NCBI RefSeq assembly: GCF_013256425.1 | Contig: NZ_CP053904.1 | Location: 3,844,001-3,908,000 of the forward strand | Length of the DNA: 64,000 nt | Direction of reading: 5' to 3' | Source: Hymenobacter sp. BRD67 | GTDB lineage: Bacteria > Bacteroidota > Bacteroidia > Cytophagales > Hymenobacteraceae | Shown: in pieces, positions 55,540-64,000 of the stretch | Numbering within the stretch: the stretch's first letter is position 1 | Layout of the letters: every line of letters starts with the position of its first letter | Position numbers and translations under genes: made by a program | The notes under the pieces: generated by a model | Told to the model about the DNA's origin: nothing | The model's input: the letters and a program-made list of their open reading frames with translations, nothing else | Database searches by the model: none

Positions 55540-56406
55540 ATGTCCAAACTTAAAAAAACCAGTAAAACCAAGTCTTCCGACGATAGCCTGAATGCCGGCT
55601 CGGGCAAGACTATTGTGCAGCCCAACGTAAACGATAACAAGCTGACTTCCATTACGGAGCTGCGCCAGCAAACGGGCAACACGCCCAAAACGACGCCCGA
55701 CCCCGATGAGCAGCGCATCCGCAAAGCCTTCGTAGACAAAGACTGGAACGAGATTAAAATCGCCGATAGCTGGCAGATTTTCAAGGTGATGGCCGAGTTT
55801 GTGGAAGGCTTCGAGAAGCTATCCAAAATCGGTCCCTGCGTCAGTATCTTCGGCTCGGCCCGCACCAAGCCCGACAACCCGTACTACCAGATGGCCGAGG
55901 AAATTGCCTCCAAGCTGGTGCGCCACGGCTACGGCGTTATCACGGGCGGCGGCCCCGGCATCATGGAAGCCGGCAACAAGGGTGCCCGTGCCGAAGGCGG
56001 CAAGTCGGTAGGCCTCAACATTGAGCTGCCTTTCGAGCAAACCCACAACGTTTATATCGACCAGGATAAGTGCATCAACTTCGACTACTTCTTTGTGCGC
56101 AAGGTGATGTTTGTAAAGTATGCTCAAGCCTTTGTGGGCATGCCCGGCGGCTTCGGTACCATCGACGAGCTGTTTGAGGCCCTGACCCTGATTCAAACCA
56201 AGAAAATCGGCCGCTTCCCCATTGTGCTGGTTGGCACGGCCTACTGGAGCGGCTTGTTTAAGTGGATTGAGGACGTGATGCTCCATGAAGAGCACAACAT
56301 CTCGGCCGAAGACATGCATCTGGTGCAGATAGTAGACGACGCCAGCGAGGCGGTGAAAATCATCGACGATTTCTACCATAAGTACTCGCTGTCGCCGAAT
56401 TTCTAG
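55540..56406 (+). CDS. LOG-family TIGR00730 Rossmann-fold protein
   Basis: A 288-residue protein of the LOG/lysine-decarboxylase-like family. A Lys/Ser/Thr-rich N-terminal extension (1-60) precedes the domain with CVSIFGSARTKPDNPYY, YGVITGGGPGIMEAGNKGA and the diagnostic PGGFGTIDELFEALTLIQTKK. Family members release cytokinin nucleobases from nucleotides (LOG) or have other phosphoribohydrolase activity; the exact substrate is unknown here. Confidence 0.88.
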   Translation: MSKLKKTSKTKSSDDSLNAGSGKTIVQPNVNDNKLTSITELRQQTGNTPKTTPDPDEQRIRKAFVDKDWNEIKIADSWQIFKVMAEFVEGFEKLSKIGPCVSIFGSARTKPDNPYYQMAEEIASKLVRHGYGVITGGGPGIMEAGNKGARAEGGKSVGLNIELPFEQTHNVYIDQDKCINFDYFFVRKVMFVKYAQAFVGMPGGFGTIDELFEALTLIQTKKIGRFPIVLVGTAYWSGLFKWIEDVMLHEEHNISAEDMHLVQIVDDASEAVKIIDDFYHKYSLSPNF

Positions 56407-56472
56407 GCCGGCCTATACTGCTGCAAAAGCCCGTGAGCGACAGGCTCACCGGCTTTCTGCTTTTCGTAGCAT

Positions 56473-57183
56473 TCAATAGCCTTCTTCCAGCTTATAATCA
56501 GCCTGCTCGCCAACGTCAATAGCTTCCGGGAGCGGCTGGCCTAATTGATTAACCTGCTGACGATAGGTCAATTGTTCTTCAAAGGTGGCGATACGGCCGA
56601 TAACATACCAGGTAAAACCGGCGACCAGGCAGGCCAGAATAGCATCTGCTAAAAAGACGGCTAGGTCATCATGGGTAATATTGTTGCCATTACTGCCAAA
56701 CTTGGCAGTAACACGACCTTCTATCATCCTCAGCACGAAGATGGTCCACCACCAACTCAGTATAGTAGGGCGCTCAAGTATGCGGCCAAGCGCCGCGCGC
56801 TGGGTGCCATTCCATACCTCGCGCATGATGGTAAAAGGCCGAACAAAATTTATAAAGGGTACAAACCAAGCACCAGCAGCCCAGCCATCAGAGTAGTCGG
56901 GATGAATATCGGGTAGCTGGTGAAGGTTGTAATAAGCCCGGCGTAACCACATAATCAGCACGATATAGCTGGTCACCGTGAGCACAGATTGGCCAATCAG
57001 CAGTAAAGAGTAGCTATAGTAAATGCCTGTTGTAAAGGCAGATGCTGTGCTAGTAGCAGTACCCGACCAATCTGGCAGGGTCAAGGCAAGGATACTGAGC
57101 AGTGCAAGGCAGCCTGTTGCCAGCGTAAGTAGCAGAAATACGAGCCGGGCATTCTGGGCGCGTCCTTGATTATCGCGTAGCAT
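56473..57183 (-). CDS. DUF4328 membrane protein
   Basis: A 236-residue protein with about six hydrophobic helices and the DUF4328 mark AAGAWFVPFINFVRPFTIMREVWNGT. The start at 57183 (MLRDNQGRAQNARL) is supported by the promoter at 57217-57224; the frame itself opens at 57237. Its base composition is lower in G+C than that of neighbours. Function unknown. Confidence 0.82.
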   Translation of the reverse strand: MLRDNQGRAQNARLVFLLLTLATGCLALLSILALTLPDWSGTATSTASAFTTGIYYSYSLLLIGQSVLTVTSYIVLIMWLRRAYYNLHQLPDIHPDYSDGWAAGAWFVPFINFVRPFTIMREVWNGTQRAALGRILERPTILSWWWTIFVLRMIEGRVTAKFGSNGNNITHDDLAVFLADAILACLVAGFTWYVIGRIATFEEQLTYRQQVNQLGQPLPEAIDVGEQADYKLEEGY

Positions 57184-57216
57184 GAAGACAACTAAAAGGG
57201 TAGCAGAATATTGGTA

Positions 57217-57224
57217 CAAACATA
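57217..57224 (-). promoter_or_regulatory. TAnnTTTG -7 element of the DUF4328 gene
   Basis: TATGTTTG on the minus strand, 34 bp before the ATG at 57183. Confidence 0.5.
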
Positions 57225-57305
57225 AATGACCGGGCAACTTAAATCTTTAAGTCAGTTCAAGGATAAATCCCGTAATTTTTCCCGGTCTCCCGTACTTTGT
57301 ACTCT

Positions 57306-60206
57306 ATGTCTGAATCTACGCCTGCTCCCGCCAAAAAGCTCTTCCTGCTCGACGCTTTTGCTCTTATCTACCGCTCGCACTTTGCTTTCTCCAAAAACCC
57401 GCGCATCAACTCGAAGGGCGTGAATACGGGCGCAATATTAGGTTTTACGAATACGTTGGTGGAGGTGCTGCAAAAGGAGAAGCCCACCCATATTGGGGTG
57501 TGCTTTGATGGGCCGAAGAAGACCTTTCGCCACGAGCAGTTCGCGGCCTACAAAGCCCAGCGCCAGGCCATGCCCGAGGATATTGGGGTGGCAATCCCTT
57601 ACATTAAGCAGATTATCAAGGCCTTTCATATCCCGGTTCTGATGATGGACGGGTACGAGGCTGATGACGTAATCGGCACCATTGCCCAGCGGGCCGAGGC
57701 TCACGGCTTCGAGGTGTTTATGATGACGCCCGACAAGGACTACTGCCAGCTGGTAACGGAAAACATCAAAATCTACCGCCCGGCTTTCATGGGCAACGCG
57801 GCCGAGGTGCTCGACGTGGCGCACGTGCTGCAGCGCTTCGAGATTGAGCGCGTCGAGCAAGTAATTGATATTCTGGGCTTACAGGGCGACGCGAGCGATA
57901 ATATTCCCGGTATTCCGGGTATCGGAGAGAAAACGGCCAAGACGCTGATTCAGAAGTACGGCTCGGTCGAGAACCTAATTGCCAACGTAGATGAGCTGAA
58001 AGGCAAGCAGCAGGAAAACGTACGCAACTTCGCCGAGCAGGGCCTGCTGAGCAAGGAGCTGGCGACTATCCACGTCAACGTGCCCATCGATTTTGAGCCC
58101 GAATCACTAACGGTTGATGCGCCCGACGAAGCCCAGCTACGCGGGCTGTTCGACGAGCTGGAGTTTCGGCAGCTGGCCGCGCGGGTGCTGGGTGGCGCGG
58201 CGGCCGCGCCGGCCGCCGGTCGGGGCCCGGCCGCGCCGGTTGGGCGCGGGGCGCGCCGGCCCAAAGTGGCCGCGCCGAGCGCCCAGGGCTCGCTCTTTGG
58301 TGAGGGCAGCGAAGCCGTAATAATCGCCGCCGAAAACGGCGAGTTTGCGCCCGGCGATGAGGGGGCTTACTACACCGGCCCGCGCAAAACGCTGGAAGAC
58401 GTGCCGCATCACTACCACCTGATAGACACGCCTGCGCTGCGCAACTCATTGCTGGAGTTCCTGTTGCAGCAGCCCGAAGTGAGCTTCGACACCGAAACCA
58501 CCGGGCTCAATACCATGACGGCGCGGCTGGTAGGCCTTTCGTTTAGCTACCTGCCGGGCGAAGCCTACTACGTGCCAGTGCCGCAAGACGACGCCGAGGC
58601 CGCGCAGGCGCTGGTAGACGAGTTTCGCCCATTTTTTGAGAGTGGGACCATTGTGAAAGTAGGCCAGAATATTAAGTACGACCTGCTTATTCTCAAAAAC
58701 TACGACGTGCGCGTAGCCGGACCATTCTTCGATACCATGCTGGCGCATTACCTCATCGAGCCCGATATGCGCCACAACATGGACGTGCTGGCCGAGACAT
58801 ATCTGCACTACACGCCGGTGCCCATCACCGACCTCATAGGGCCCAAAGGCAAAAGCCAGAAAACGATGGCCGACATTGAGCCGGCCCGCGTGCGCGACTA
58901 CGCCTGTGAAGACGCCGACGTGACCTTGCAGCTGCGGCACGTCTTTGAGCCGATGCTCAAAGACCTGGGCTTGCTGGGCTTGCTAAATGACGTGGAAAAC
59001 CCGCTGGTGCCGGTGCTCGCCGACATCGAGCGCGAGGGCGTGCGCATCGACTCCAACGCCATGAACGAGTACTCGGCCGAGCTGCAAGGCTACGTGCAGG
59101 AGCTGGAAACGCAGATTTTTAAAGAAGCCGGCGAGGTGTTCAACATCGGCTCGCCCAAGCAGCTGGGCGAGGTGCTGTTTGATAAGATGCAGCTCGGCGG
59201 CGGCAAAATCAAGAAAACCAAAACCGGCCAGTACGCTACCGGCGAGGAAATCCTGAGCGTGCTGGCTATCGACAACCCCATCGCCGGCCTTATCCTGGAA
59301 TATCGCCAGCTTACCAAGCTGCGCTCGACCTACGTGGAGGCGCTGCCGCAGCTGGTGTGCGAAGATGGGCGGGTGCATACCACGTTCAATCAGGCCGTTA
59401 CGGCCACCGGCCGTCTTTCTTCCACCAACCCGAATCTGCAGAATATTCCCATTCGCACCGAGAAGGGCCGTGAAATTCGCAAGGCCTTTGTGCCGCGCGA
59501 TGCCAGCCATATTCTGCTGGCCGCCGACTACTCGCAGGTGGAGCTGCGCATCATGGCCGACTTCTCGGGCGATAAAACCATGATTGAGGCTTTCCGCCTG
59601 GGCCAGGATGTACACGCCAGCACCGCCAGTAAGGTGTTCCACGTACCCCTGAGTGAAGTTGATAGTGAGATGCGTCGCAAGGCCAAGACCGTGAACTTTG
59701 GCATCATCTACGGCATCTCGGCCTTTGGCCTGGCCCAGCGCATCGGCATCAGCCGCAAGGAAGCCACTGACATTATCGATACCTATTTCCAGGAATTCCC
59801 GTCGGTAAAGCAGTTTATGGACGACAGCATCAACCGCGCCCGCGAGCTGGAATACGCCGAAACCCTGCTCAAGCGCCGCCGCTACCTGCGCGACATCAAC
59901 TCGCGCAACGCCACGCTGCGCGGCTATACCGAACGCAACGCCATCAACGCGCCCATCCAGGGCACGGCCGCCGATATCATCAAGATGGCGATGATAAACA
60001 TCCATGACTTCCTGGAGCGCGAGAAGCTGGGTACCAAGATGATACTACAGGTGCACGACGAACTCGTGTTCGACGCCGTGCGTGAGGAAGTGGAGTACGT
60101 GACCCCGAAAATCCGCGAGCTGATGACTACGGCCCTGCTGCTGCCCCACGGCGTGCCGCTGGAAGTGGAAGTGGGAGTAGGGGATAACTGGCTGAAGGCG
60201 CATTAG
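57306..60206 (+). CDS. polA: DNA polymerase I
   Basis: A 966-residue repair and Okazaki-fragment polymerase. Order: 5' nuclease domain (1-290) with KKLFLLDAFALIYRSHFAF and a GIPGIGEKTA helix-hairpin; an Ala/Gly/Pro/Arg-rich linker (about 290-335); a 3'-5' exonuclease domain with intact DTETTG (VSFDTETTGLNT) and DADVTLQL; and the polymerase domain with DYSQVELRIMA (motif A), RRKAKTVNFGIIYG (motif B) and QVHDELVFD (motif C). Proofreading residues appear intact, unlike some PolA proteins. Start at 57306 (MSESTPAPAKK). Confidence 0.97.
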   Translation: MSESTPAPAKKLFLLDAFALIYRSHFAFSKNPRINSKGVNTGAILGFTNTLVEVLQKEKPTHIGVCFDGPKKTFRHEQFAAYKAQRQAMPEDIGVAIPYIKQIIKAFHIPVLMMDGYEADDVIGTIAQRAEAHGFEVFMMTPDKDYCQLVTENIKIYRPAFMGNAAEVLDVAHVLQRFEIERVEQVIDILGLQGDASDNIPGIPGIGEKTAKTLIQKYGSVENLIANVDELKGKQQENVRNFAEQGLLSKELATIHVNVPIDFEPESLTVDAPDEAQLRGLFDELEFRQLAARVLGGAAAAPAAGRGPAAPVGRGARRPKVAAPSAQGSLFGEGSEAVIIAAENGEFAPGDEGAYYTGPRKTLEDVPHHYHLIDTPALRNSLLEFLLQQPEVSFDTETTGLNTMTARLVGLSFSYLPGEAYYVPVPQDDAEAAQALVDEFRPFFESGTIVKVGQNIKYDLLILKNYDVRVAGPFFDTMLAHYLIEPDMRHNMDVLAETYLHYTPVPITDLIGPKGKSQKTMADIEPARVRDYACEDADVTLQLRHVFEPMLKDLGLLGLLNDVENPLVPVLADIEREGVRIDSNAMNEYSAELQGYVQELETQIFKEAGEVFNIGSPKQLGEVLFDKMQLGGGKIKKTKTGQYATGEEILSVLAIDNPIAGLILEYRQLTKLRSTYVEALPQLVCEDGRVHTTFNQAVTATGRLSSTNPNLQNIPIRTEKGREIRKAFVPRDASHILLAADYSQVELRIMADFSGDKTMIEAFRLGQDVHASTASKVFHVPLSEVDSEMRRKAKTVNFGIIYGISAFGLAQRIGISRKEATDIIDTYFQEFPSVKQFMDDSINRARELEYAETLLKRRRYLRDINSRNATLRGYTERNAINAPIQGTAADIIKMAMINIHDFLEREKLGTKMILQVHDELVFDAVREEVEYVTPKIRELMTTALLLPHGVPLEVEVGVGDNWLKAH

Positions 60207-60212
60207 CGGTAG

Positions 60213-60698
60213 TTACCGCGCCAGCGTCTGAACTACAGTCTGGGCCTGTGTGCCGGTAGTTAGGCGAAGCGTATCAGCACTCAGCTTGCGGATAGTATAG
60301 CCGGTGGTTGAAGTAATGCCGGTAGTGCCGAGCGGCACAGTTTTGCCTAGCGTGATGGCAATTGCCTGTTGGGCGGCATCAAACTGCCACTTGCCGGTGG
60401 CCGTCTGGGGGTCAGTCGTTTTCTCTTTGAGTTGGCCCTCATCGAAAAGCAGGCTGCCATCAGTATTAAATTGATAGGTGTCATCCTTGCGGTAAACAGG
60501 GAAGGTGGAATACCAATTTGTCGTTTGAGCAGGAGTGACCATGTTGTCGGTGGAGGTCGAAGCTACTATATGCCAGGCGTGGGCAGCTAGCAGGCTCGTA
60601 TTGGCATCAGGAGCAGGCGTATCCTTATGGCAGGCACTGGCTAGCAGCAGAACGCTGGCTCCGGTAAGAGTAGCAGGTCGGCGAGAGAAACGGGGCAT
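60213..60698 (-). CDS. Lipocalin-like lipoprotein, unknown function
   Basis: A 161-residue lipoprotein with lipobox ASAC near residue 23. The HIVASTSTDNM..TYQFNTDGSLLFDEGQ..GKWQFDAAQQAIAITLG pattern resembles the lipocalin-like domains of Bacteroidota lipoproteins: a W near the first strand and a repeated W-x-F. Ligand unknown. Convergent with polA, 6 bp between the stops, and preceded by a TAnnTTTG element. Confidence 0.75.
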   Translation of the reverse strand: MPRFSRRPATLTGASVLLLASACHKDTPAPDANTSLLAAHAWHIVASTSTDNMVTPAQTTNWYSTFPVYRKDDTYQFNTDGSLLFDEGQLKEKTTDPQTATGKWQFDAAQQAIAITLGKTVPLGTTGITSTTGYTIRKLSADTLRLTTGTQAQTVVQTLAR

Positions 60699-60727
60699 AA
60701 GCTTTTGCGCGAAAAAGAGAGTATAAA

Positions 60728-60735
60728 CAAAAATA
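60728..60735 (-). promoter_or_regulatory. TAnnTTTG -7 element of the lipocalin-like gene
   Basis: TATTTTTG on the minus strand, 30 bp before the ATG at 60698. Confidence 0.45.
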
Positions 60736-60905
60736 GCCCGACAACTCTATATTCTTTAATTTTACCCCAATCTTCGCTATACCACTTCAAAGTGGTAGTA
60801 GAAACCAGCAGGAATTTATTGAAGCCTCGCCAGGCCACCACTGCTCATCATGGGCGGACCTTTGAGTTTCATCCCTGTACAGGGCGCGAAGCTTATACAT
60901 GTAAA

Positions 60906-61968
60906 ATGAAAAATCTGCTGACTCTGCTGCTGGCTCTGCTGAGCCAGGTAGCCCTGGCTCAATCCCGGAAAGACGAGCTCACGGCCCTGATGCAGCGCCA
61001 CCACGTGCCCGGTATGCAGCTGGTGTACACCAAGGGCAAAACGGTAGAAACCTATAACCTGGGCGTGCGCGAGGCCGGCACCAGCCAGCCCGTCACGGCC
61101 ACTACCATCTTCGAGGCGGCATCGCTGGGCAAGGAAATGCTAGCTTACGTAGCCCTGCGCCTGTACGACCGGGCCTGCTCGACTTGGATAAGCCGCTCCT
61201 CCAATATTACGACTACCCCCGTGTGCACGGGCAGCCCCGCGCGGCGCGCATCACGGCGCGCATGGCACTGGCACACACCACGGGCCTGCCCAACTGGGCC
61301 GAAAACCCCACGAAACCCAGCTGGAAAACCTCGGCCCTGGTGCTGACATATGCCCCGACAGCTGCTGGAACTACTCGGGTGAGGGCTACACATTTTTACA
61401 AAAAACGTTGGAGCACCTCACGGGCAAGTCGTGGGAAACGCTGGCCAGGGAGGAAGTATTCAAGCCATTTGGGTTGAAAAACAGCAGCTTTACTTGGCAT
61501 GAGTCGTTTACCGCCACAGCTAGCGCGGGCCACGATGAAGCTGGCAAGCCCACGCCTATCGACCACTTCACGGAGCCCTACGCGGGGTTCAGTCTGTACT
61601 CGACGGCTACCGATTACAATCGCTTCTTGCAGGCGCTGCGCACCGGCCAGGGACTGAAGCCTGCCACGGCCCGGCTGCTGCACACGCCCGCCACGGCGGC
61701 TGAACGCTGCGGCAAAGCCGCCTCGGCCGCCGACCCGTACATAGACTGGGCCTGCGGGGTAGGGCTGGCCAGCACCAGCCAAGGCCTGGCGCAGTGGCAG
61801 TGGGGTGACAATGGCAGCTTCAAGGGCTTCTTTATGACCTTGCCCGGCAGGCAGGAGAGCCTGCTGCTCTTTACCAATAGTGCCAACGGTTCGCAGTTGG
61901 TGGAGGAAGTCCTACAGCTGTTCTTTGGCCCCGGCCAGTATTGGGCCACGCAGTGGCTAACCGAATAA
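60906..61968 (+). CDS. Serine hydrolase, class C beta-lactamase family (two frameshifts near 61172 and 61354)
   Basis: A 354-residue exported penicillin-binding-protein-like esterase or peptidase. Signal peptide ends VALAQ. The SxxK motif is FEAASLGKEM (Ser nucleophile near 70), the YxN position is YSGEGY, and the third motif region is WGDNGSFKGF. One added G at 61171-61173 (RLYDRGLLDLDKPLLQ) and one C at 61353-61356 (YAPDSCWNYSGEGYTFLQKTLEH) restore the chain. Too diverged to call a true beta-lactamase. Confidence 0.88.
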
Positions 61969-61988
61969 TAGTAGTTGATTTGCTCCTG

Positions 61989-62441
61989 ATGTCTTCTAAA
62001 CCCGCCCTCCATGCCGCCTGCCTGGCCTACGTGCACACCCGCCTAGCCGCGGCCCGCGCCGGCATGGCGGCCGCGCAAGAGTCCTCAAACTCCGAAACCA
62101 AGAGCAGCGCCGGCGATAAGTACGAAACGGGCCGCGCCATGGCCCAGCAGGAGCGAGACCGCCACGCTGCCCAGCTGCACGAGGCGCAGCAGCTACTGGC
62201 CGCCCTGCAAAAAATCAACCCCGACCTACCCAGCGATACCGTGCGCCTGGGCGCGCTGGCCAGTACCAGCCTGGGACTGTTTTACGTCAGCATCAGCGCG
62301 GGGCGACTGGCTACGGCCGCAGGGCAGGAGTTTATGGCCGTATCGGCGGCGGCACCGCTGGCCGCGGCGCTGCACGGGCGGCGGGCCGGCGAGGAAGTGA
62401 TTTTCAACGGCAAGCCGGTGCGGGTGCTGGCCGTGAGCTAG
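61989..62441 (+). CDS. GreA/GreB C-terminal-like protein
   Basis: A 150-residue protein from the ATG at 61989 (MSSKPALHAACLAYV). An N-terminal helical hairpin with a DKYETGRAMAQQERDRHAAQL coiled coil is followed by a beta domain ending SPAAPLAAALHGRRAGEEVIFNGKPV-like wording that matches the Gre factor C-terminal FKBP-like domain. Such shortened Gre-like proteins are frequent in Bacteroidota (sometimes misnamed 3-oxoacyl-ACP synthase). A transcription role is inferred only. Confidence 0.7.
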   Translation: MSSKPALHAACLAYVHTRLAAARAGMAAAQESSNSETKSSAGDKYETGRAMAQQERDRHAAQLHEAQQLLAALQKINPDLPSDTVRLGALASTSLGLFYVSISAGRLATAAGQEFMAVSAAAPLAAALHGRRAGEEVIFNGKPVRVLAVS

Positions 62442-62485
62442 CGGCCGGCGCGCACCCTGGCCGCGCGCTCATCGTATGCAGCGGT

Positions 62486-62932
62486 ATGGAAACTACTCGT
62501 CGCTCACTCGCCCAGCTGCCCGCCCCCAAAACCACCCCGCTCCAAGACGTGGCCCGCTGCCTGCTCGGCAGCTTTATGGTGACGGCTGGTACTGGCCACC
62601 TCACTTTCGTGCGCCAGGATTTTCAGGCCCAGGTGCCCGATTTTGTGCCGTTTAACAAAGATACGGTGGTCTTGCTCTCGGGCGTAGTCGAAATCGGCCT
62701 GGGGCTGGCCCTGATTTTCTCGCAGGGGCCAAACCGGGTGCGCATGGGCCTGGGGCTGGCGGCGTTCTATGCCGCCGTTTTTCCGGGTAATATTCACCAG
62801 TATACCCACCACCTGTCGGCGTTTGGCCTCGATACCGATGGCAAGCGGCTGGGGCGGCTGTTCATGCAGCCCGTGCTGATGGGCGTGGCGCTGTGGGCTA
62901 CCGGCGCGCTAAAAGCGCTCCGCAAAAAGTAG
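62486..62932 (+). CDS. DoxX-like membrane protein
   Basis: A 148-residue protein with four hydrophobic helices of DoxX type (VARCLLGSFMVTAGTGHL; TVVLLSGVVEIGLGLALIF; MGLGLAAFYAAVFPGNIHQY; VLMGVALWATGALKAL). The GNIHQY..histidine cluster is typical. Function unknown, possibly redox. Its TAG stop lies within repeat family A. Confidence 0.85.
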   Translation: METTRRSLAQLPAPKTTPLQDVARCLLGSFMVTAGTGHLTFVRQDFQAQVPDFVPFNKDTVVLLSGVVEIGLGLALIFSQGPNRVRMGLGLAAFYAAVFPGNIHQYTHHLSAFGLDTDGKRLGRLFMQPVLMGVALWATGALKALRKK

Positions 62933-63006
62933 TGTGGACGCTGCGAGTCCGCGCGTCAGAACGTTGTTCAAGGATACCATGCGCGGACTCGCAGCGTCCG
63001 CGCTAC
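62929..63006. repeat. Paired-hairpin (BIME-like) repeat, family A copy 2
   Basis: Inverted arms 62929-62956 and 62979-63006 match over 28 bp with three mismatches; each arm contains the GAC-CTGCGAGTCCGC palindrome. The TAG stops of the DoxX gene (62930-62932) and of the convergent methyltransferase (63003-63005) lie at positions 2-4 of the two arms. Confidence 0.9.
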
Positions 63007-63920
63007 TGTGCCTTCTCATTCCGAGCCACCACAAACATTCTGTCCCCAAACCGGCCGCTCAGCTTGTTGAGCCAGTAGGTGGGGTACTGCGTGCCCAGCT
63101 TGGCGGCCTGCTCTACCAGGTTGCCCCCCAGGCGAATGTGCTGCGGCGCTTTCACCGGATTTTGCAAATCAACCACCGAAAACCCATTCTTAGCCAGCAT
63201 CTTGCGAATGGTACTGGGCGTAAACTCGTAGAGGTGGTAGGGCGGAATATCCATGCGGCGCTGGCGGCCCAGCGCCTTATAGGCCGCAAAGCCCAGGCGC
63301 ATGCTCGGCAGGTTCGTCACGCTGGGCAAGGCCAGCACCAGCAGCCCGCCGGGCTCCAGGATGCGGCCAAACTTGCGGATGGCGGCGGCCGGCGACAGCA
63401 GGTGCTCGAGCACGTCGCCGAGGTAAGCCAGGTCGAACTGATTTTCGTGGAAGTCCTCGGTGGTTTCGATGTTGCCGGTTACTACGGGCAGGCCCAGCTC
63501 ACGGCGGGCGTAGTCGGCGGCGTGCGCGCTGATTTCGAGGCCGTGCGTTTCCCAGCCCAGGCTTTGCAAGCTTTTAAGTGTGTAGCCAGGGCCGCAGCCC
63601 ACATCCAGGTATCGAAAGCGCCGGCCCGGATAGTGCTGCTGCATGTAGCGCGTGAACTTATCTTCCTGCACCTTGCTTAAGTCCAGGGCTTTACCTTCTT
63701 CGATAAAGGTTTTTTCCTTCTCCGTGCGGTCGTAGTTGGGGCGGTCAGTGAAATACTCCTTGCCATACAGCTTTTCGAGCTGCGCGGGCGTAGGCTGCGG
63801 GTCGAGAAAAGCCAGGTCGCAGCTGGTGCAGCGGGTGCCTTGCAGGCGCTGACCATCAAAAAGATAGTAGAAGGGCAGGGGCTCGAAGCTGGTAGCTCCG
63901 CACAGGTCGCAGTGGCGCAT
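63003..63920 (-). CDS. Class I SAM-dependent methyltransferase with N-terminal zinc ribbon
   Basis: A 305-residue protein. Cysteines 4 and 7 (CDLC) and 32/35 (CTSC) suggest a zinc ribbon. The methyltransferase domain has motif I YLDVGCGPGYTLKSLQ (about 103), LPVVTGNIET, the DLAYLGDVLEHL motif and GGLLVLALPS. The wording is like Methyltransf_23 proteins of polysaccharide clusters. The C-terminal region (RRMDIPPYHLYEFTP; PTYWLNKLSG) is conserved in Bacteroidota. Substrate unknown, possibly a sugar or lipid. Confidence 0.9.
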   Translation of the reverse strand: MRHCDLCGATSFEPLPFYYLFDGQRLQGTRCTSCDLAFLDPQPTPAQLEKLYGKEYFTDRPNYDRTEKEKTFIEEGKALDLSKVQEDKFTRYMQQHYPGRRFRYLDVGCGPGYTLKSLQSLGWETHGLEISAHAADYARRELGLPVVTGNIETTEDFHENQFDLAYLGDVLEHLLSPAAAIRKFGRILEPGGLLVLALPSVTNLPSMRLGFAAYKALGRQRRMDIPPYHLYEFTPSTIRKMLAKNGFSVVDLQNPVKAPQHIRLGGNLVEQAAKLGTQYPTYWLNKLSGRFGDRMFVVARNEKAQ

Positions 63921-64000
63921 AAGCTGGGCCGGCGCGCCAACTTTAGCGGCCGCGTCGAAACCGCACTGCCCGTCCGATTGTCGTACAAGCCAGCGCGTAG

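Noticed and set aside
1-64000. CRISPR arrays, tRNA or rRNA genes, phage integrases
   Set aside because: Read on both strands; no regularly spaced repeats, cloverleaf-like conserved sequences or recombinase motifs were found.

Overview
The window looks like chromosomal housekeeping DNA from a G+C-rich member of the Bacteroidota, most likely the Cytophagales family Hymenobacteraceae (Hymenobacter-like). This rests on gene content and order (DUF1599-folP-cdaA, BT_3928-type DoxX protein, bacillithiol genes bshC and ytxJ, SDR-type threonine dehydrogenase with kbl, a SusC-like receptor, E1 alpha/beta fusion dehydrogenase, DUF4142 lipoproteins) and on many TAnnTTTG promoter elements, the Bacteroidota sigma-A -7 motif. 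No tRNA, rRNA, CRISPR array, prophage, transposase or integrase was seen.

Layout: 1-2109 is a galactose block read leftwards (galK, a four-helix-bundle gene, 5'-most part of galT). 2266-6731 holds a small lipoprotein, a fatty-acid hydroxylase, aroK, an ABC permease, a DoxX/thioredoxin-like protein and DUF1599. 6864-8671 is folP-cdaA (folate and c-di-AMP). 8668-14837 has a STAS-like protein, a KGG stress protein, a LuxR-type response regulator, kbl, a patatin and tdh; kbl plus tdh make a threonine-to-glycine route. 15118-23466 contains a secreted protein, a hydrolase, an MFS pump, TerC, DUF3891, YihY/BrkB and two tandem secreted paralogues. 23494-31494 runs through rlmN, two TonB-C-like genes, a thioesterase, mnmD, DUF2157/GDYXXLXY, exbD, 5-formyl-THF cyclo-ligase and bshC. 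31679-42500 carries a tricorn-type protease, rimO, Uma2, pheS, two small secreted proteins, an M16 peptidase and a flavoprotein. 42505-50810 has an orphan SusC-like receptor, a His/Ala-rich small protein, the E1 fusion, secreted proteins, ytxJ and two DUF4142 lipoproteins. 51030-64000 holds a lipoprotein, ispD, queA, a MacB-type permease, a LOG-family protein, DUF4328, polA, a serine hydrolase, a GreA-like protein, DoxX and a methyltransferase.

Two window-wide patterns stand out. First, 16 otherwise intact genes are each split by one or two single-base losses (19 in all), essentially always in short G/C runs; restoring one base per site gives full-length family members with coordinates divisible by three. 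This points to homopolymer contraction in the assembly rather than gene decay, so I annotate these as CDS. Second, the gaps between genes carry three families of palindromic repeats: paired hairpins built like REP/BIME elements (4893-4986 and 62929-63006; 35047-35087 and 36446-36546; 51886-52083). At two places the tips of the repeat supply the stop codons of the neighbouring genes. I did not find an obviously new multi-gene system; the repeats, the paired Cys-containing secreted proteins at 21949-23466 and the gal operon insertion are the best candidates for new biology.
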